A DNA stretch of 64,000 bases from Camellia lanceoleosa. Its lineage: Eukaryota > Streptophyta > Magnoliopsida > Ericales > Theaceae. Position 1 is the stretch's first letter. Each line of letters starts with the position of its first letter. The notes under the pieces were generated by a model. It had not been told where the DNA came from. It made no database searches and worked only from the letters and a program-made list of their open reading frames with translations. The translations under genes and the position numbers were made by a program. Shown piece after piece: positions 36,524 to 50,619 of the stretch. The DNA is taken from positions 1,798,001 to 1,862,000 of the forward strand of contig CM045762.1 of the NCBI GenBank assembly GCA_025200525.1, in the 5' to 3' direction.

Positions 36524-37284
36524 GAATACTTTGTTTTTTGATACTATATTTTTATATGATTTTTTTAAAAAATAAATAAATTATGGATACACCTCTTAAA
36601 ATTTGTATAAAATAAAAATTACCTCATATAATTTTGAAAATTACATCTCCTCTCATGAAGTTTTTAATTTTATAACAAATGATCCATTTTATTAATAAAT
36701 TATCAAATCAATTAACAATTTTTAATGATATCAAATTTTATTTTAATTAATAATAATTCAAGTAATTTTATTATTATATAGGAGAAATTAAAATTTTCAT
36801 TTTTCAAATAATTCTGTTAAATAAAATTTTTTGACAATAGAATATTTATAATTTTTTAAATTACAAGAACAATTTATATTTTAAATAAATCTCAAAAATA
36901 TATTTATAATCTATCTTTTTTTCTAAGTTGTGATTTGTATTCTAAATTTGAAGTTTCGTTATCCATTGCATTACACAATTTTGTTATCCCCTGTACGCTG
37001 TGATTTGGGTAGGGATTTGTATTGCGCCTACTTTTTTTTCTTTCCTTTTTTTAAATGCCTACTCAATTCCTTGGTCCAAAACATAACCCTAATGGAAAAT
37101 GACATCACTTGTGTTAAAAATAAGAAAAAATTATTTAGAAGTCCTATTAGGGAGACTTATGCTACATATGATCCTACTAAAAAATTTATGTTCCCATAAG
37201 TCCTGTGAGAAATTTGTTGACACATTTACCCTCAATATTAGTTGTTAATATCATAAATAAGTAATAAAACCATATATAGGAAAT

Positions 37285-37628
37285 TTATATAAACGTAACG
37301 TAACGTGACACCTGCATAAACGTAACGTGACACCTATATAAATGTAACGTGACACCTACATAAACGTAACGTGACACCTATATAAATGTAACATGACATA
37401 TCTACATAAACGTAACGTAACGTAACAACTATATAAACGTAACGAGACATGTCTACATAAACGTAACGTAACGTGACACCTATATAAACGTAACGTGACA
37501 TATCTACGTAAACGTAACATAACGTAACGTGACACCTATATAAACGTAACGTGACACCAATATGAACGTAATGTGACACCTACATAAACGTAACGTATCG
37601 TGACACCTATATAAACGTAATGCGACAT
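37285..37628. repeat. Minisatellite of 20-24 bp units
   Basis: About fifteen units follow the pattern ACGTAACGTGACACCTAT with an AAA join, alternating TATATAAACGTAAC and TACATAAACGTAAC forms. Some units have an extra ACGTA. The regular minus-strand open frame through it (YVDMSRYVYIGV-like periodicity) comes from the repeat and is not a gene. Confidence 0.9.
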
Positions 37629-37754
37629 ACTATCCCCTAAACAATAAATGCACTTCTTGCTAATTATGCAAAAAACAATTCTATTATATCATATTTTTTT
37701 TAATATTTTCATTTCATTTTATCATATATATACACTTTCTTTTTTTCTAATTTA

Positions 37755-38531
37755 GGGCTGGTTTGGGGTGTACTAAAAAAGTGCACTTTTTATCTTTTTG
37801 GACTAAAAAAGTTGAGAAAAAAATATGGAAGTTTGGGTTAACTTTTTGGATTTTTTTGGAAAAATGTGTATTAAAAAATTGTATAAAAAGAGTGTGTAAG
37901 AGATGAATAGTGACAGGTGGGCCCCAGCAGTACAATTCGGCAGTTGTGAGGAGGAGTTGGAAATTATTGGCTATTTTTGTTACAAAGCACTGCACGGTTT
38001 TGATTGGTCCGTGGAGGTCATCACGGGTCTCATTTTAATAATCTGAACCGTTCAATATGTATAACTCGTCGAACACTATGTACCTATAAAAAATCACGTT
38101 AATCGGATATCGATAGCTATCTGATCAGATATATTTATTTTTCAATCATTAATTATAACACCATCCATTTGTCGTACATAACTGATCTGATCATATAGTT
38201 ATTGATATCCGATCAATGTGATTTTTTGCAGACATATAGTACTCGACGAGTTCTACACATTTAACGGTTCAGATTATCAAAACGGGATCCGTAATAGCCC
38301 CCACAAGTCAAACAACGGTGTGTGTACCAAGCACACCCAATCATTTCCAATCATTTCGTATGTTGCACTGCCGCTGCACAGCAGCCGGCTTCACTGGTCA
38401 CTTCCGTGTGTACTTTGAGTAAAAAAAAATTATTATTATTATTTTTTTTTTTTGGTGAATAGTGATATCTTTTTGGATTTTGGAGTAACTTTTTGACTTT
38501 TTGGCTGAATTAGTTTACCCCAAACCAGCCC
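37755..38531. mobile_element. Harbinger-like foldback MITE of 777 bp
   Basis: Perfect 15-bp terminal inverted repeats (GGGCTGGTTTGGGGT) lie just inside TTA copies at 37752-37754 and 38532-38534. A TTA target and GGG-start ends fit PIF/Harbinger elements. The interior forms a long hairpin: the arm near 38019-38110 (AATCTGAACCGTTCAA, ACTCGTCGA, AAAAAATCAC, CGGATATCGAT) is complementary to 38190-38290. No transposase is encoded, so it is non-autonomous. Confidence 0.85.
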
Positions 38532-38534
38532 TTA

Positions 38535-39498
38535 ATTTTTTTTACAAATATATTATAAAATCATTTATAATATTACAGTTCAATTCTATTCTCTGTTCAT
38601 TCCTCCATCGCAGCACCTCGCACTCATTGTTCCGAACTCACAGCAGCCACTATGGCTTACGACAACCACCACACCCCTCAGTGACGCCGTCGATTTATCG
38701 AAGAGGCCCAACATAGTCATCAGTTATGAAACCCTCTCATGATTCTACAACAGAATATGATCCTTCGTTCATGCAACAGATCCAAACCCCTCAATGGGCT
38801 TAAAATTTTGTTCTATTTGGCTTGATTTTTTTGTCATAAGTAATACTGGAAGTGGGATTTTGTTAATTTTTGAGTCGCCTCTCCCATGTTTGATGAAATG
38901 CTTAAACAGTGCTCTTGCAAATCTTTCCTGGTTCGTTATCTTTTGAAATTTGTGATTTTGTTTGGTAAACATGTCAATCAGAAAAGGACAAGCTTGCGAA
39001 GCAGCACAAAATTGATATCAATTCGGTGGTTGGGAGTGAGAGAGGGCGAAAGAGGGAAGGTGTGAAAATAGGGGTAAAAAGATTAAGATCTTGTGGAATA
39101 CATTCTTATGAAAATAGGACTTGAGACTCTATAAAAAATTACACAGGACTTAACCTAGCATAAGGTTCTGAAAAATGACTTATAAATAAGTCTCCCTAAA
39201 AATAATATATATATTAAGTTTTTCTCTTCTATTTTTCTTCTTTTTTTTATTTTTCTTTTCTTCGTAATGTGGGAGAAGTTATTCACAATTTTTCAATGCC
39301 TACAAAAATGGGGAAATGGCCACAAGTCCACAATTGGGTGCCCAATTCGATTAGGTCTAGCACTAATTGTTTTGCCGAAAGCAGCCTGTCTGGTCCTCTG
39401 CTCATCTTCATCTGAACAGAGTTGGTGCTCAAGGAACAAGATTGGTACCAACTGGTTCCATGGTTAGCCAGATGACTGGCCTAGAGGTGAATTGAGTT
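38535..39498. other. Intergenic DNA between the two convergent genes
   Basis: No supported gene. Short frames at 38501-38716, 38769-38972 and 39267-39467 lack recognisable families. The right end would contain the 3' untranslated region of the minus-strand methyltransferase gene. Confidence 0.5.
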
Positions 39499-42400
39499 TC
39501 ACAGCACTCTAAGCAAGATATTGGAAAGGTAAGCTCCCTCTGGATACGACGGATCAATAGGATGATCATAAGCCGCACCAGCCTGACGTATAACTGTGAT
39601 TTTCCTCCCCGCAATGGATGCAGCAGCCTGGAAAATGTATATATAACAAATAAAAGATATACTTAAAGAGTTTAGTTCATATATGATTGCCTGTAGCAAA
39701 CTACTTGCCTGAAGTGTTTGCAAGAACGTCCCGCTTTGGGTCATAGCTCCAGAACATGAGCATGTCATAAGAAGACCACCCCTTTTTGTTAATTGCATTG
39801 CCAATGAGTTTAAATTTCTGTACATGCCAGATGCGCTTTGTAGAACCTGGATTAGATGCTAACCAATTAAGCAACAGCCAGCAATAATAATAATTAATTA
39901 ATTAAAAAAAAAAAAGAAAAAAGGACAGAGACCCATTTCCATCCTACCAAGCACTAATTTTCTTGACAATTGGGAATGTTAAAAAAGTTATCTTAGAAGT
40001 TGTGAAACATAATATGAACTCATTTGAAACCTTATGCAAAATTAAACATATCCAGATAAGCTCCCAGGTTGTGTTTGAATTATGGATTTGGGTAGGAATT
40101 TGAAAAGGAAAATGAAAATGAAATATGAATGAAATATAATTACATTTCACCAACCTTTTCGCTTTCACTTTCCAAATCCCTACCCAAATCCATGATCCAA
40201 ACACAACACTAGTGAATTTATTTTTCTTGAAAAGTGTTCACATTATAAAGTAGTTAGTTCTTCATACATTCCAAACATAAAAGCCTCTAGAAAATACCGG
40301 CATCGGCACCAAGGTTGGCTCAGTGGCAACTGGATTTAAATGTGACTGAAAATACATAAAAATATGAACGAAACCAATACACTCGTAATGTGAACACCTT
40401 ATCATTCATATAGACAAACAATACAATTGCTACTGATCAGCCAAAAAGCCAAGCTGGCACATGTCAGTTCCATGAAACCAACATAGAAAACCCAGCCCAA
40501 ATGATCTAAAATCAGGTTGGATAGGTCAGTCTTAGCTTAAATGTACACAGGCTCCATTACTTCTTTGTATTAAATACCTTTATTATTTTTCCTTTTTTTG
40601 GTACGTATGTTTTTATTGAACAGCACTTCATATACATATTACCTTTCTTCGAGGTGCTAGTTTAGGGGGATCCATGATAATGATGTCCCATGTTTCATTC
40701 CTAGAAAGAGCGTCCTTCATAAAATCAGTAGCATCACGTCTCAAAACTGATATTTTCCCTGGATCCAAGTTGTTAAGTGCAATATTTTCATTGGCAAGCT
40801 CCAAAGCAGGCAATGATGAATCAACACCTGTCAAAAATGAAGAGATAAAGATCAAAGCTATTTAGACTTGAATACACCCCCAATGTTGCAAGAACAGGTT
40901 AACATGAAAGAAGAATAAGTTCTAATCCGCATGCAGTATCAAGTTTCAATGCCGTTGAGCCAAAACGGAGATGGAGGTGAAAATGATATGAAGCCTCGGG
41001 TGAAAAAAGAAAAAAAAGAAAAAGAAAAGTGAACCTGCACCTCCCCTTGGGAGGGTGACAAGAGATACCACTCAAGCTGACAACTGGTGGTATCTAATGT
41101 AAAGACTTCTCTGTGGACCGCCAGTGGCTTTTAACATTTCTCATAAGGTATATGTAAAGACTTTTCGGTGGACCTCCAGTGGCTCTACAAAGGATTGAAT
41201 CAGGGTGAAATGCTTAGAGACTCTAAGCTGTAACGTCATCCACAGACTTGCACAGATGCTGTAACTTGTAGAGATTTCACACAAAACTCAAAATTTATAT
41301 TTAAGTTGCAAAGAGAAGTTACAATAAAAGCTATGACGTACCAGTCTTCCTGCTTTCTACTACATATCTCTGATACTTGGATGCCACTTGCAATACGAAG
41401 AGCAGAGGACGAAAAGGGCATATATTAGAATTATTCCATTAACAAAATTTTCCCATTCAATATCTTTAATTTGAAAGATTTTGGGTAGAATTTCATTGGC
41501 TTGAATCTTAATTAGTATAAGTTGCAAACTTATATTATAGTTTCAACTCAGTTGATCTCATAGCTTTTACTATTTGGTCCCACATCCACTGAACTTTTTC
41601 TGAAAATAATTTCAACTAGATTCTGTAAAATAGTATATTCACTCACACACAAAAAAAAAAAAAAAGTTGTTTACTGAATTTTTGGCAAAAATGTAAACAT
41701 CAAAGAATCACTGATGAGAAAGATGGCCAATGAAGTGAGGAATTTATACCAGTGACATTCGTAGCACCACCACGTGATGCATTCAGAGCAAAACCACCAC
41801 TATAGCAGTACATATCAAGAACTTTCTGGCCATCTGAAATTGTAGAAATGAACTGACGGTTTTCACGCTGATCAGCATAAAATCCTGTCTTCTGGCCCTC
41901 CAATGAGATTAAATAAGAAATACCATTTTCCATAACCTGTCACAAAGAAATTACAAGGTGTAGCAAAATGCAATATATAGAGCCTTCAGTGGAATTTTCA
42001 TAATCAATTTGAGGGAAGAAAAATAAAATATATATAGCGAGTGACTGAATTATTAACTCCTGAATAAGCACTTACAATTTTAGAATATTTCCAATCAAAC
42101 ATTTTCAATGCATGAACTATGGATGTAAATCACAAAACAAAAAGGAAAGAACCTCCATGAAGAATTTAGTCCCTCAAAGTTTAGTAGGCTTCAATCTCCA
42201 TACAGGGCTAATTGACTTCAATAAATTATTTATTTAGGACATTTCATTACAAGAATGCATGAAAGAAGAAAATTGTAGTTCAATTAGCGTTCTTCAAAAT
42301 AACAAGAACGGAGAGAAAGCAAAGCTCTTTCAATTGTAAATTTCAGTAACAGCGAGAAAGCAATCTCCTCTTACTTAACAGGCTTCTCATCACTGAATAT

Positions 42401-45400
42401 AGTTAAATGATACAGTCGTATATTTCACTAACGACCATGCAAAGAAAACAGTTTTAAGAAGTGAACATGGGCGTGAGCTTGCATCACCAGATTTTTTGAC
42501 ATAAGCAAAATTGTGTCAAGATCTATTTACCTTTACCCTTTCAAGAGGAATAGGCGGATATATGTCCTTGGAATCTGATATATACAATCCTTCTTCTTTT
42601 AAGATCTCAATAGATGGTCTCCAGCTTATATAATTGATTCCATCTAATCCACTAATGCAAGCTTTTATCTGTGGCTTGTACTTCTCCACCCAAGCTGCAG
42701 ATGATGCTATTACAGCTAAATCTCCAAAGATATCAATAATAAGGCCTGACAACCTGTAACACAAGAACCGGTTACAGAAATTAAACAACTAGATTGTGCA
42801 AGGTAAGCATAAAAAAAAGATAAAGGTATCAAGTATGAAAAAACATAAGTGCACCAGCAAATGTTCTCTTCCTTTCCTCTCACAAAACTTGAAATAATGT
42901 ATCTACAGGATTTGAATATCAAGTTTGCTATATTGGTACTTTCTTTCTCCATATGTGGCTGTGACAAAGTGTAATGCCAAAACATAGTTTGTGTACCCAG
43001 TGCTATCTAGTTGGCAAAGGTTTTCTTTTGCTAGAAATTCAATATGATAAATGAAGCATCTATTGAACCTATTATACAACTACTAATTAGCAGGGGCATA
43101 TGCCATACGATTACATATACAATAATACAACACAAAAATCAGTAAGCTGCAAGTTTAACTTACTCAACATTACTATTTAAATAACTCCACCCGCATCAAG
43201 CTCAAGATGGATAAAAATAAGAGGTAAGATAGAGTTACCTAATTTTTGTATCCCTAGCATCGTTGTAAACATAATATTGACAAACTTGTTAAGTTGAGAG
43301 AAAGATAAACAAAAGACTTTGATCAAGTAAGTGTATAGAAAGTGAAGATTTAACAGTGTTAGTGAAGGATAAGGAGATTAAGGAAAGGTGAAAAAGTTAA
43401 TTTGAGAAAGTAAAAAAAAAAATTATAAACAATTAGAAAGTTTAATTGGAGAGAAATATGGGAGCCTTGATGGAATGGAACTAAAGAACACAAATTTTAT
43501 CGCAGCATAAGGAAATTTGATGAAGAAACTGCAGAGTTTGCACTAAAGATGATGAAATCAAATAAGACTTTAGGACTAGATGGTGTATCCCTATTGAGGC
43601 TTTGAAAAACATAGGTGAAGAGGGGGTGTTACCAATATTAATTAATAAGATTATAATAACAAGGAAAAAGTCTGATGATTGACAAAACAAAAAGTATTTT
43701 AGTACCTCTATATAAAAATAAAGGAGATAAAAGGTATTTTAGTATTTTAGTACCTCTATTATATAGGAGATATTCAAATTTCAACAACTACAGAGGTATT
43801 AAATTAATGAATTATACAATGAAATTGTACGAGAGAGTAGTTGTGTATTGCTTGAGAGTTGCAACAACATTGACAAATAATCAATTTGAATTTAGGGTAA
43901 ATTCCCAATAAATCATACTTTTCCCGTGAAATTTTCATTAATTCTTATTAACACAAAATTAACCCTCTTAACCATGTTAATAGAACTCAATGGAAATGTC
44001 ATGAGATAAAGCGAGTCACAGATAGTTGTTGCATTTGGATTACTATTTATTTATTCATTTATAGTTGTAGTGGTTGACGAAAAAAATAGAGTGGGTGGAA
44101 TTTGTTTATAAAAATATTGTATTCTAGCAATACAATGGCTCAAAAGAAATGTTTTATGCTACTATAACAGATACTATGGTTATTATGCCATTTAGGAATT
44201 GGCATGATGGTTGATAACAAGTTGCATGTTATTTAATTTTTTGATCATTATGTACTTGATCCCAATACTACTACAACTTTAGATTTGTTTGGAGTAGAAT
44301 TTGTGACCTCAAAGGATGGACGGATATGTAATGTGCTATGTGAGTCATGGGTCAACCATATCTATTTGAACAAGGTTACTTCAGCAATTCCACTTGATTT
44401 CCATTGATAAATAAAATATACTTAATTGGTATTGTGTTAAAGCAGAGATATCATAAAGAGATTTTTTTGAATTTTTACTTTTTTTTAGTCTAACAATGAA
44501 AAATTCCTATTGGGTTGATTTGTGCAACTTGGACTTCTTATAATTTCTTAACATTTCTACTATAATATTTTGATATTCTCTATTGTTTCACCACACCACC
44601 AAACTACAATATGTAGATTTTTTACTTTTTCTTTAATTCATATGGCCTGAAATTTGTATTTACAATTATTTCTCCCCATAGAGTATACAAATCCTGTGAA
44701 TAACATGGGTTACTACTAGTACCAACATAATTGAAAGGAAAATTTTATAAAACAATTATAAGGCTAGTGATGCTTTACGAAACAAAATGTTGAGCAACTA
44801 AAACACAACACATTACTAAAATAGTTAATGAGATGAGAATGCTAAGATGGATACGTGGTAAGACCAAGAAAGATTGGATTAAAAACAAATATATTCATGA
44901 ACTGGTAGAAGTAGCACTCATTGAAGATGAGTTGAGATGTAACAGACTAATATAGATTGGTCAAGTATAAGAAAGACCGGTAGAGGAAACGATAAGGCCT
45001 CTATGATACTGTTAATGGAAATGTTAAGGAGAGGAAAATACCTAAATTCGCATTGGATGTTGTAGTAAAAAATGATACTAATTTATTTTCTAAGCATATA
45101 GCCCTTGACAAAAGTAAATGGTGAAAAGGATTCATATAGTAGATCCAAATTGACTGGGACACAAGGCTTTGGTTCAATTTGGTTTGGTATTAAGTTCAAG
45201 ACCTAATCTTTTCTGCTAAAAATTCCAAGCTAATTTGAAAGGAAGAGCATTAGCTAGATCTCCAGTTTTAATAACATGAATTCTAGGACGTCACATCCCA
45301 TTTTGAGTTATAGATGCAACCAAAACAAAGCTGAATGACAGACAAATAATTTGTACAGTCCTCCCTAACAATCAGGATACATACAGCCTTTTTAGTTCAT

Positions 45401-48400
45401 AGTAGAATTTATAAAAGCTTTGAACTCCTTAAAACAAACACAAATTATTAGTAATCCAGTACATTCAACTTCCTAGTGATGACCAGATAATTTGAGGGAA
45501 AAAATGAAATAAATTCTTCAAACTGAAAAAACCAGAGAAAAAAAATACATGAATAGGAAGCCGGATATCCAACTAGTCACTTATGTAATTTTCAAGCAAG
45601 AAAACTAACAGAAAGGTAAATAAATATGTATAGTTACTTGTATGTATGTTACACTAATAAAGAAGCGAATAAAAAAACTTCGAAAGATTCCTTAATCTCA
45701 CAATGTCTCAAAGACAATGGAGATTTTTCGAGTCAGAAGTATATATTCAGCAAGGAGTATTGATAAATGAACAAGAAATGTACCTATCTCCTTCACTGTT
45801 AACAAGACGATATGCATTTGTATTGGCAGAGGGGAGACCCAAACTCCTACGCAACTGAATTGCTGCGTGAATTCTTGTTTCAAGCAGTTTCTCGATGTTC
45901 AATGCACAAGAAGGATCTCTGTATCAACAATTTTAAAGTAATAACTATTAGCCTTAACACCACACATGCCTCTAGTTGAGAGCTTCTCTCTATAGAGCTT
46001 CCCATGGTAACCAACCATGGTGACGAAGGCATGATTCTTACATATCTATTGGCTTTAAAGTATCCCATCCCACCCCAACTCATGTTCTTCATTGATAAAT
46101 TTGTTTGTGTTTTCATCCCCTGTTGTTCGTTGCGTTATTATTTTGGCATGATTTGCTTTGTGCCGTCCCTTGTTTTTACTGATTATCTTGGAAAGGTGGT
46201 CCTTCTGGCTTGCTTTTCCTGATCCTTTGTGAGGGCTTGTGCCATGTTGGCACCACCACAGTTATGGTTATGGATGGGATGGTAACTTAGGCTTTGCCTT
46301 GCTTCTTGTATCTTTGGTTTTGTCTCCTTATCTATTATTCTGGTGGTGTGTTTCATGAAGATTTGTCCCATCTGAAGCTACTAAGGTCACTGCTAGTAAC
46401 CAGTGTGTCTATGCCTCTCGAGCAGCCAGCGGTGGGGGGGGGGGTGGACATACAAGTGGAAGTTTTGGCATGCAGAGGCTTTGGTAAAGTTTCCTGCTGG
46501 TTTTAGCATCTGTGAGTCTTCATGGTGAGAGGGGAGCTGTAATGGTCTGGGGTATGACATCTGCTATGCTACTGAACTCACGTGGCAGAAAATGGGGTTG
46601 ATGATGTTAGCTAAAAAAAGGGGGAGAGAGAATCGCCTTGGGGCAACTCACTTCTACATTTTTGTTTAGGTTCTCAAGATTCTCAATTGCTCTTTTTAGT
46701 GGGTAGGAATAGTGTGTAAATGGCAGTTCTCATGATGGCAGCTGCCACAACAGTAAGGTTGGCGGTGAGTGGCATTGCATGCAATTTTTTTTTTTTTTTT
46801 TTTTTTTTTTCAGATAAATAAAATTTTATAAAGAAATCAAAGCATCAAGGAGATGCAAAAGATTACACAGTGACACCCCCATGATAGGAGCAACACTCGC
46901 AAAAGCAAATAAAACATAACCAAAACCACTCAACCAATCACATCATCTAAAAAATCTAAAAAGGCAAACAACTCTGGGTCCACCCGCATAGACACCAACC
47001 CATACAGAACATGGAGAAACCAAGTTTCCAACCACAACACCGAACGAGCAACCACCTGGAAAATACGCCAATTCTGTTCCAGGCAAATAAGCCACATCAA
47101 ACACAATGAAGCCAATACCCAAGCCTTCCGACACTTTTCCCCACTCGACCCCCTGCCCAACTCCACAAGACACCCAACACCCCTTTCGGTTGCACCCATT
47201 GCTCCCCAAAAGCAGAAAAAATAAGATCCCACAAACGAGAAGCCACTGGCCATAGGACATTTTTTGCACATGGCCATAGGAATGTTTAGTGTGTTGACTG
47301 ACCTGAACACCCTACCTACCTCTTTGTACAGAGATTGATAGGCATACTTGTGCATAAGGATTCAAATAAAGCTGCAGTTGGTTTTTTGTGGGCATGGGTT
47401 TCAGATTCCTCGTTTGGATGCTGGTTCAAATTTGACCAGCTAATTTTCCTGCTGGAAAGTGACTTTACAGCTAAACATTAATTTAGTTTGGTTCAGATGG
47501 TGCTGTGAGCAGGTGCATAATGTTTGTATTCCAACTGCATGTTATAGTAATTGACAACATCGGCATAATGTTTGTATTGCAGCCGGACGCCGTAGTGATG
47601 GATAACATTGTATATGTGTTGCTGGCACAGTTCATAATGTTTTATTCTATTCTCTTTATTTCCTCACCGAGCCTAGCCCCTTGGGATGTGAGAAGATATT
47701 ATTCAGGCTAGGTTTCTTTTCAGGATTCGCCTCCCCTCCAGCAGTCCTCCTGTCCAGCACTGTCCAGCAGTTTCAACAGGATTGCGACATGTTGCAGAGA
47801 AGCGATCCAAAGGGTTCGAAGCTGCCACATTGTGGAGGAAGAAATGAATTTAGTAAACGGCGTTGTTTGAGAAATACCACGTCATTTGGTCATAACATAT
47901 AGCAGTAATGGTGTGTTTTGTATCTATTGCTTCTCTCACACTCTCAGACAAATCTCTCAAATCTATCCAAAAGGAAGTAAAGTTACCTCTCTCTCTCTCT
48001 CTCTCTTCTGGTTTTTTTTTTGGGGGTTAAGCTCTCTTCTTGTTCTTACTTAAGGTAGAGATGAAAGAGGTCCTTGGAAAAAAAGCTTTACATTAAAGTG
48101 GGTCTTGGGAGTTGAAGATTTTTGACAAATGTTAAGAGTCAGAATGGGGTAAATCCAGTCATCTTCTCCGGCAATTAACCCACCCAAAATTCTGACCAAT
48201 TCCACCAAATTTTCAATCAATAGGCCCAATCCTTCAACCAAACCCTCCTTAATTAAACTGGGTTTCTACACCTACCACCACTTCCATCAAAACCCAAACC
48301 GAAACCCACTTTCACTGCAACATCAGCATGAAAACTTCTTCTCCTTCTTACTTCACCAAACTTCCAAATCCTAACCATATTTCAAGACTCCAATTTCACA

Positions 48401-50587
48401 TTTTTCAAATCCTTTGACTGCATTCAAATCCAATTTCACATTTTTCATTCAAATTCTCCTCTGAAACCGACCTCTCGGATTCGTTTTCTTGTTTGGTGGT
48501 GACTTCATCTACTTCATTTTCGGTCGGCCCCGTTGTTACTCCATTCTTCCCTTTCTTTTCTTTGGTCATTGATGTAAATTTGAGTGCTGGATTTGAGATT
48601 TGAGTTTAGAACAAGAGGAGTGATTTGAGTTCGGAGATTGTGAGCATGTACCTCTGTTACGTTTACATTATATGATAAAACGACCTCGTTTTTTGGTACA
48701 ACACTAGACTCATTTCTTTCTCCGCAACGTGGGAGCTTCGAACCCTTGGATCGCTTCTCCACGACGTGTTGTAATCCTGTTGAAACTGCTGGACAGTGCT
48801 AGACAGGAGGACTGCTGGAGAGGAGGCAAATCCTTCTTTTCATCTGTTTCTCTCCTCGAGATGTGTGCCCTTTAGGGTTGTGTGTACCTCCAAGTACGTG
48901 TTTAAGCCTCATTGTGTATATATACATATATATATATTTTTTTCGTAATAATATGTTTCCCCCCCCCCCCCCCCCCCCCCCCCAACCCACCCCAAAAAAC
49001 AAATAATAATAATAAAAATAATTAATTAGACTATAAAATTTAAGAAATAATAGCATATTATAAAGGACTTATTTGCATAAATACCTTGCCGCTTCCTCTT
49101 CTAGTTGCATGAGCCGAACACAGAACATAGAAATAGAATTATACAAGCCCCAACCAATTGGTTTCTCTGTCCCATCAGCTACCAGCACAATATCCCCAGT
49201 CTTGGGCGGTGGTCTGCCAATTATCCGATCAACTGCCCCGCTGTATACTATCGGACTACCATTTTTGAAGAGTTGGGTTTTCCCCTTTTTCAGGACAACC
49301 TTTGCAATACCTGCCAAACCAACTCAAGTCATTAACCAACAATAAGAGGCCCAAAGACCTGCGCATATCTCACAGACATTAAATATGGTTTATCCAGTTT
49401 AACAGTCTGCTCATTGAAAATTATATTTATGCTAGCCAGGAGAGGGAGAGAAAATTTGGGAAGGAATTTGGGTAGGTGAAATGTGAATAAAACATGCTTA
49501 TATTTCACATACTTTCACATACTTTTCCCTTTCCCTTTCCAAATTACTCCCCAAATCTCCTAACCAAACACAGCATTAAGCAACAGTTATGGGAAACATT
49601 TATATTTGATCAGATCAGATCATTGCATGCTGTGATGCCCAAAAGTTATAAGTTAGACATCGAAGCTTGAACACTAATGTTGTGTTTGGTGGAGAGATTT
49701 GGAGAGGGATTTGGAAAGGGAAATGGAAAAGGTGTGTGAAACTAGGTGAAATGTAGGTATATTTTTTTTACATTTCACCTACCTTTTCCATTTCCTTTTC
49801 CAAATCCCTCCTCAAATCCCCTAACCAAACACAGCATAACTATCAATGGCTGCTTGAGAATGCATTCAATTTGGTGTTAGTGGAATTTTAACATTCGTAC
49901 ACACTTAAAAAATAAAAAATAAAATAATGTTTCCACCAAATTAAGAAATAGGTCAGCTTGTTGGTGCAATTTGGTAGAGCCCATGAAGGAGTGAGAAAAA
50001 GCATACACTAAAAAATAATAAGCAATAAAATGCGTCTACAACCTTCTAGTGACAGGTTTGATTGTAAACCAACATGTTTGAGCTTTAGTTATGCCAAGAA
50101 ATCATCCTTAGAAAGGATAAATGGGATAACTGATATAATTTAACGACATTCTTAAATTTTTCCTTCAAGTAAAAAATTAAAACAATTATATAAACTGTAT
50201 ATTTAACTGGAAACAACACTAATGATCGTGAGGAGATTAATTAGTGTTGGAATAATTAGTTTTGGATTTGGTCAATTATGTTTTTTTCCAATGTGTTAAG
50301 AGCCACAAAACAAAATTCATTCCAGTTCTTTTCCCTTTCCAAATTCCAACCAAACAAAAACACAGACACAGCCGAAGAACCATGCATTTTAAATGAACAA
50401 TAAAATTGATTTCATATTGGTGCTGGTGCAGGTGCAAGTGCAAGTGATGTGGCCATAGCAACTAATTTCCTAGTTGAAATTGCAAGAGCAATATCCGTTA
50501 CCAGATAGATAGATGTGGAAGTGAATTGGGAATTTCGTCACTGCTTCAGTTTGGTTTGTAGTTGAGAACTGGAATATATGAGAGAGA

Positions 50588-50619
<32 letters not shown>

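Noticed and set aside
37334..37579. Minus-strand frame with regular YVDMSRYVYIGV-like periodicity
   Set aside because: The periodicity comes from the ACGTAACGTGACACC minisatellite; no start context, splice signals or family support.
37285..37628. Regular repeats considered as a CRISPR array
   Set aside because: Units are contiguous without unique spacers, and the window is plainly plant nuclear DNA; it is a minisatellite.
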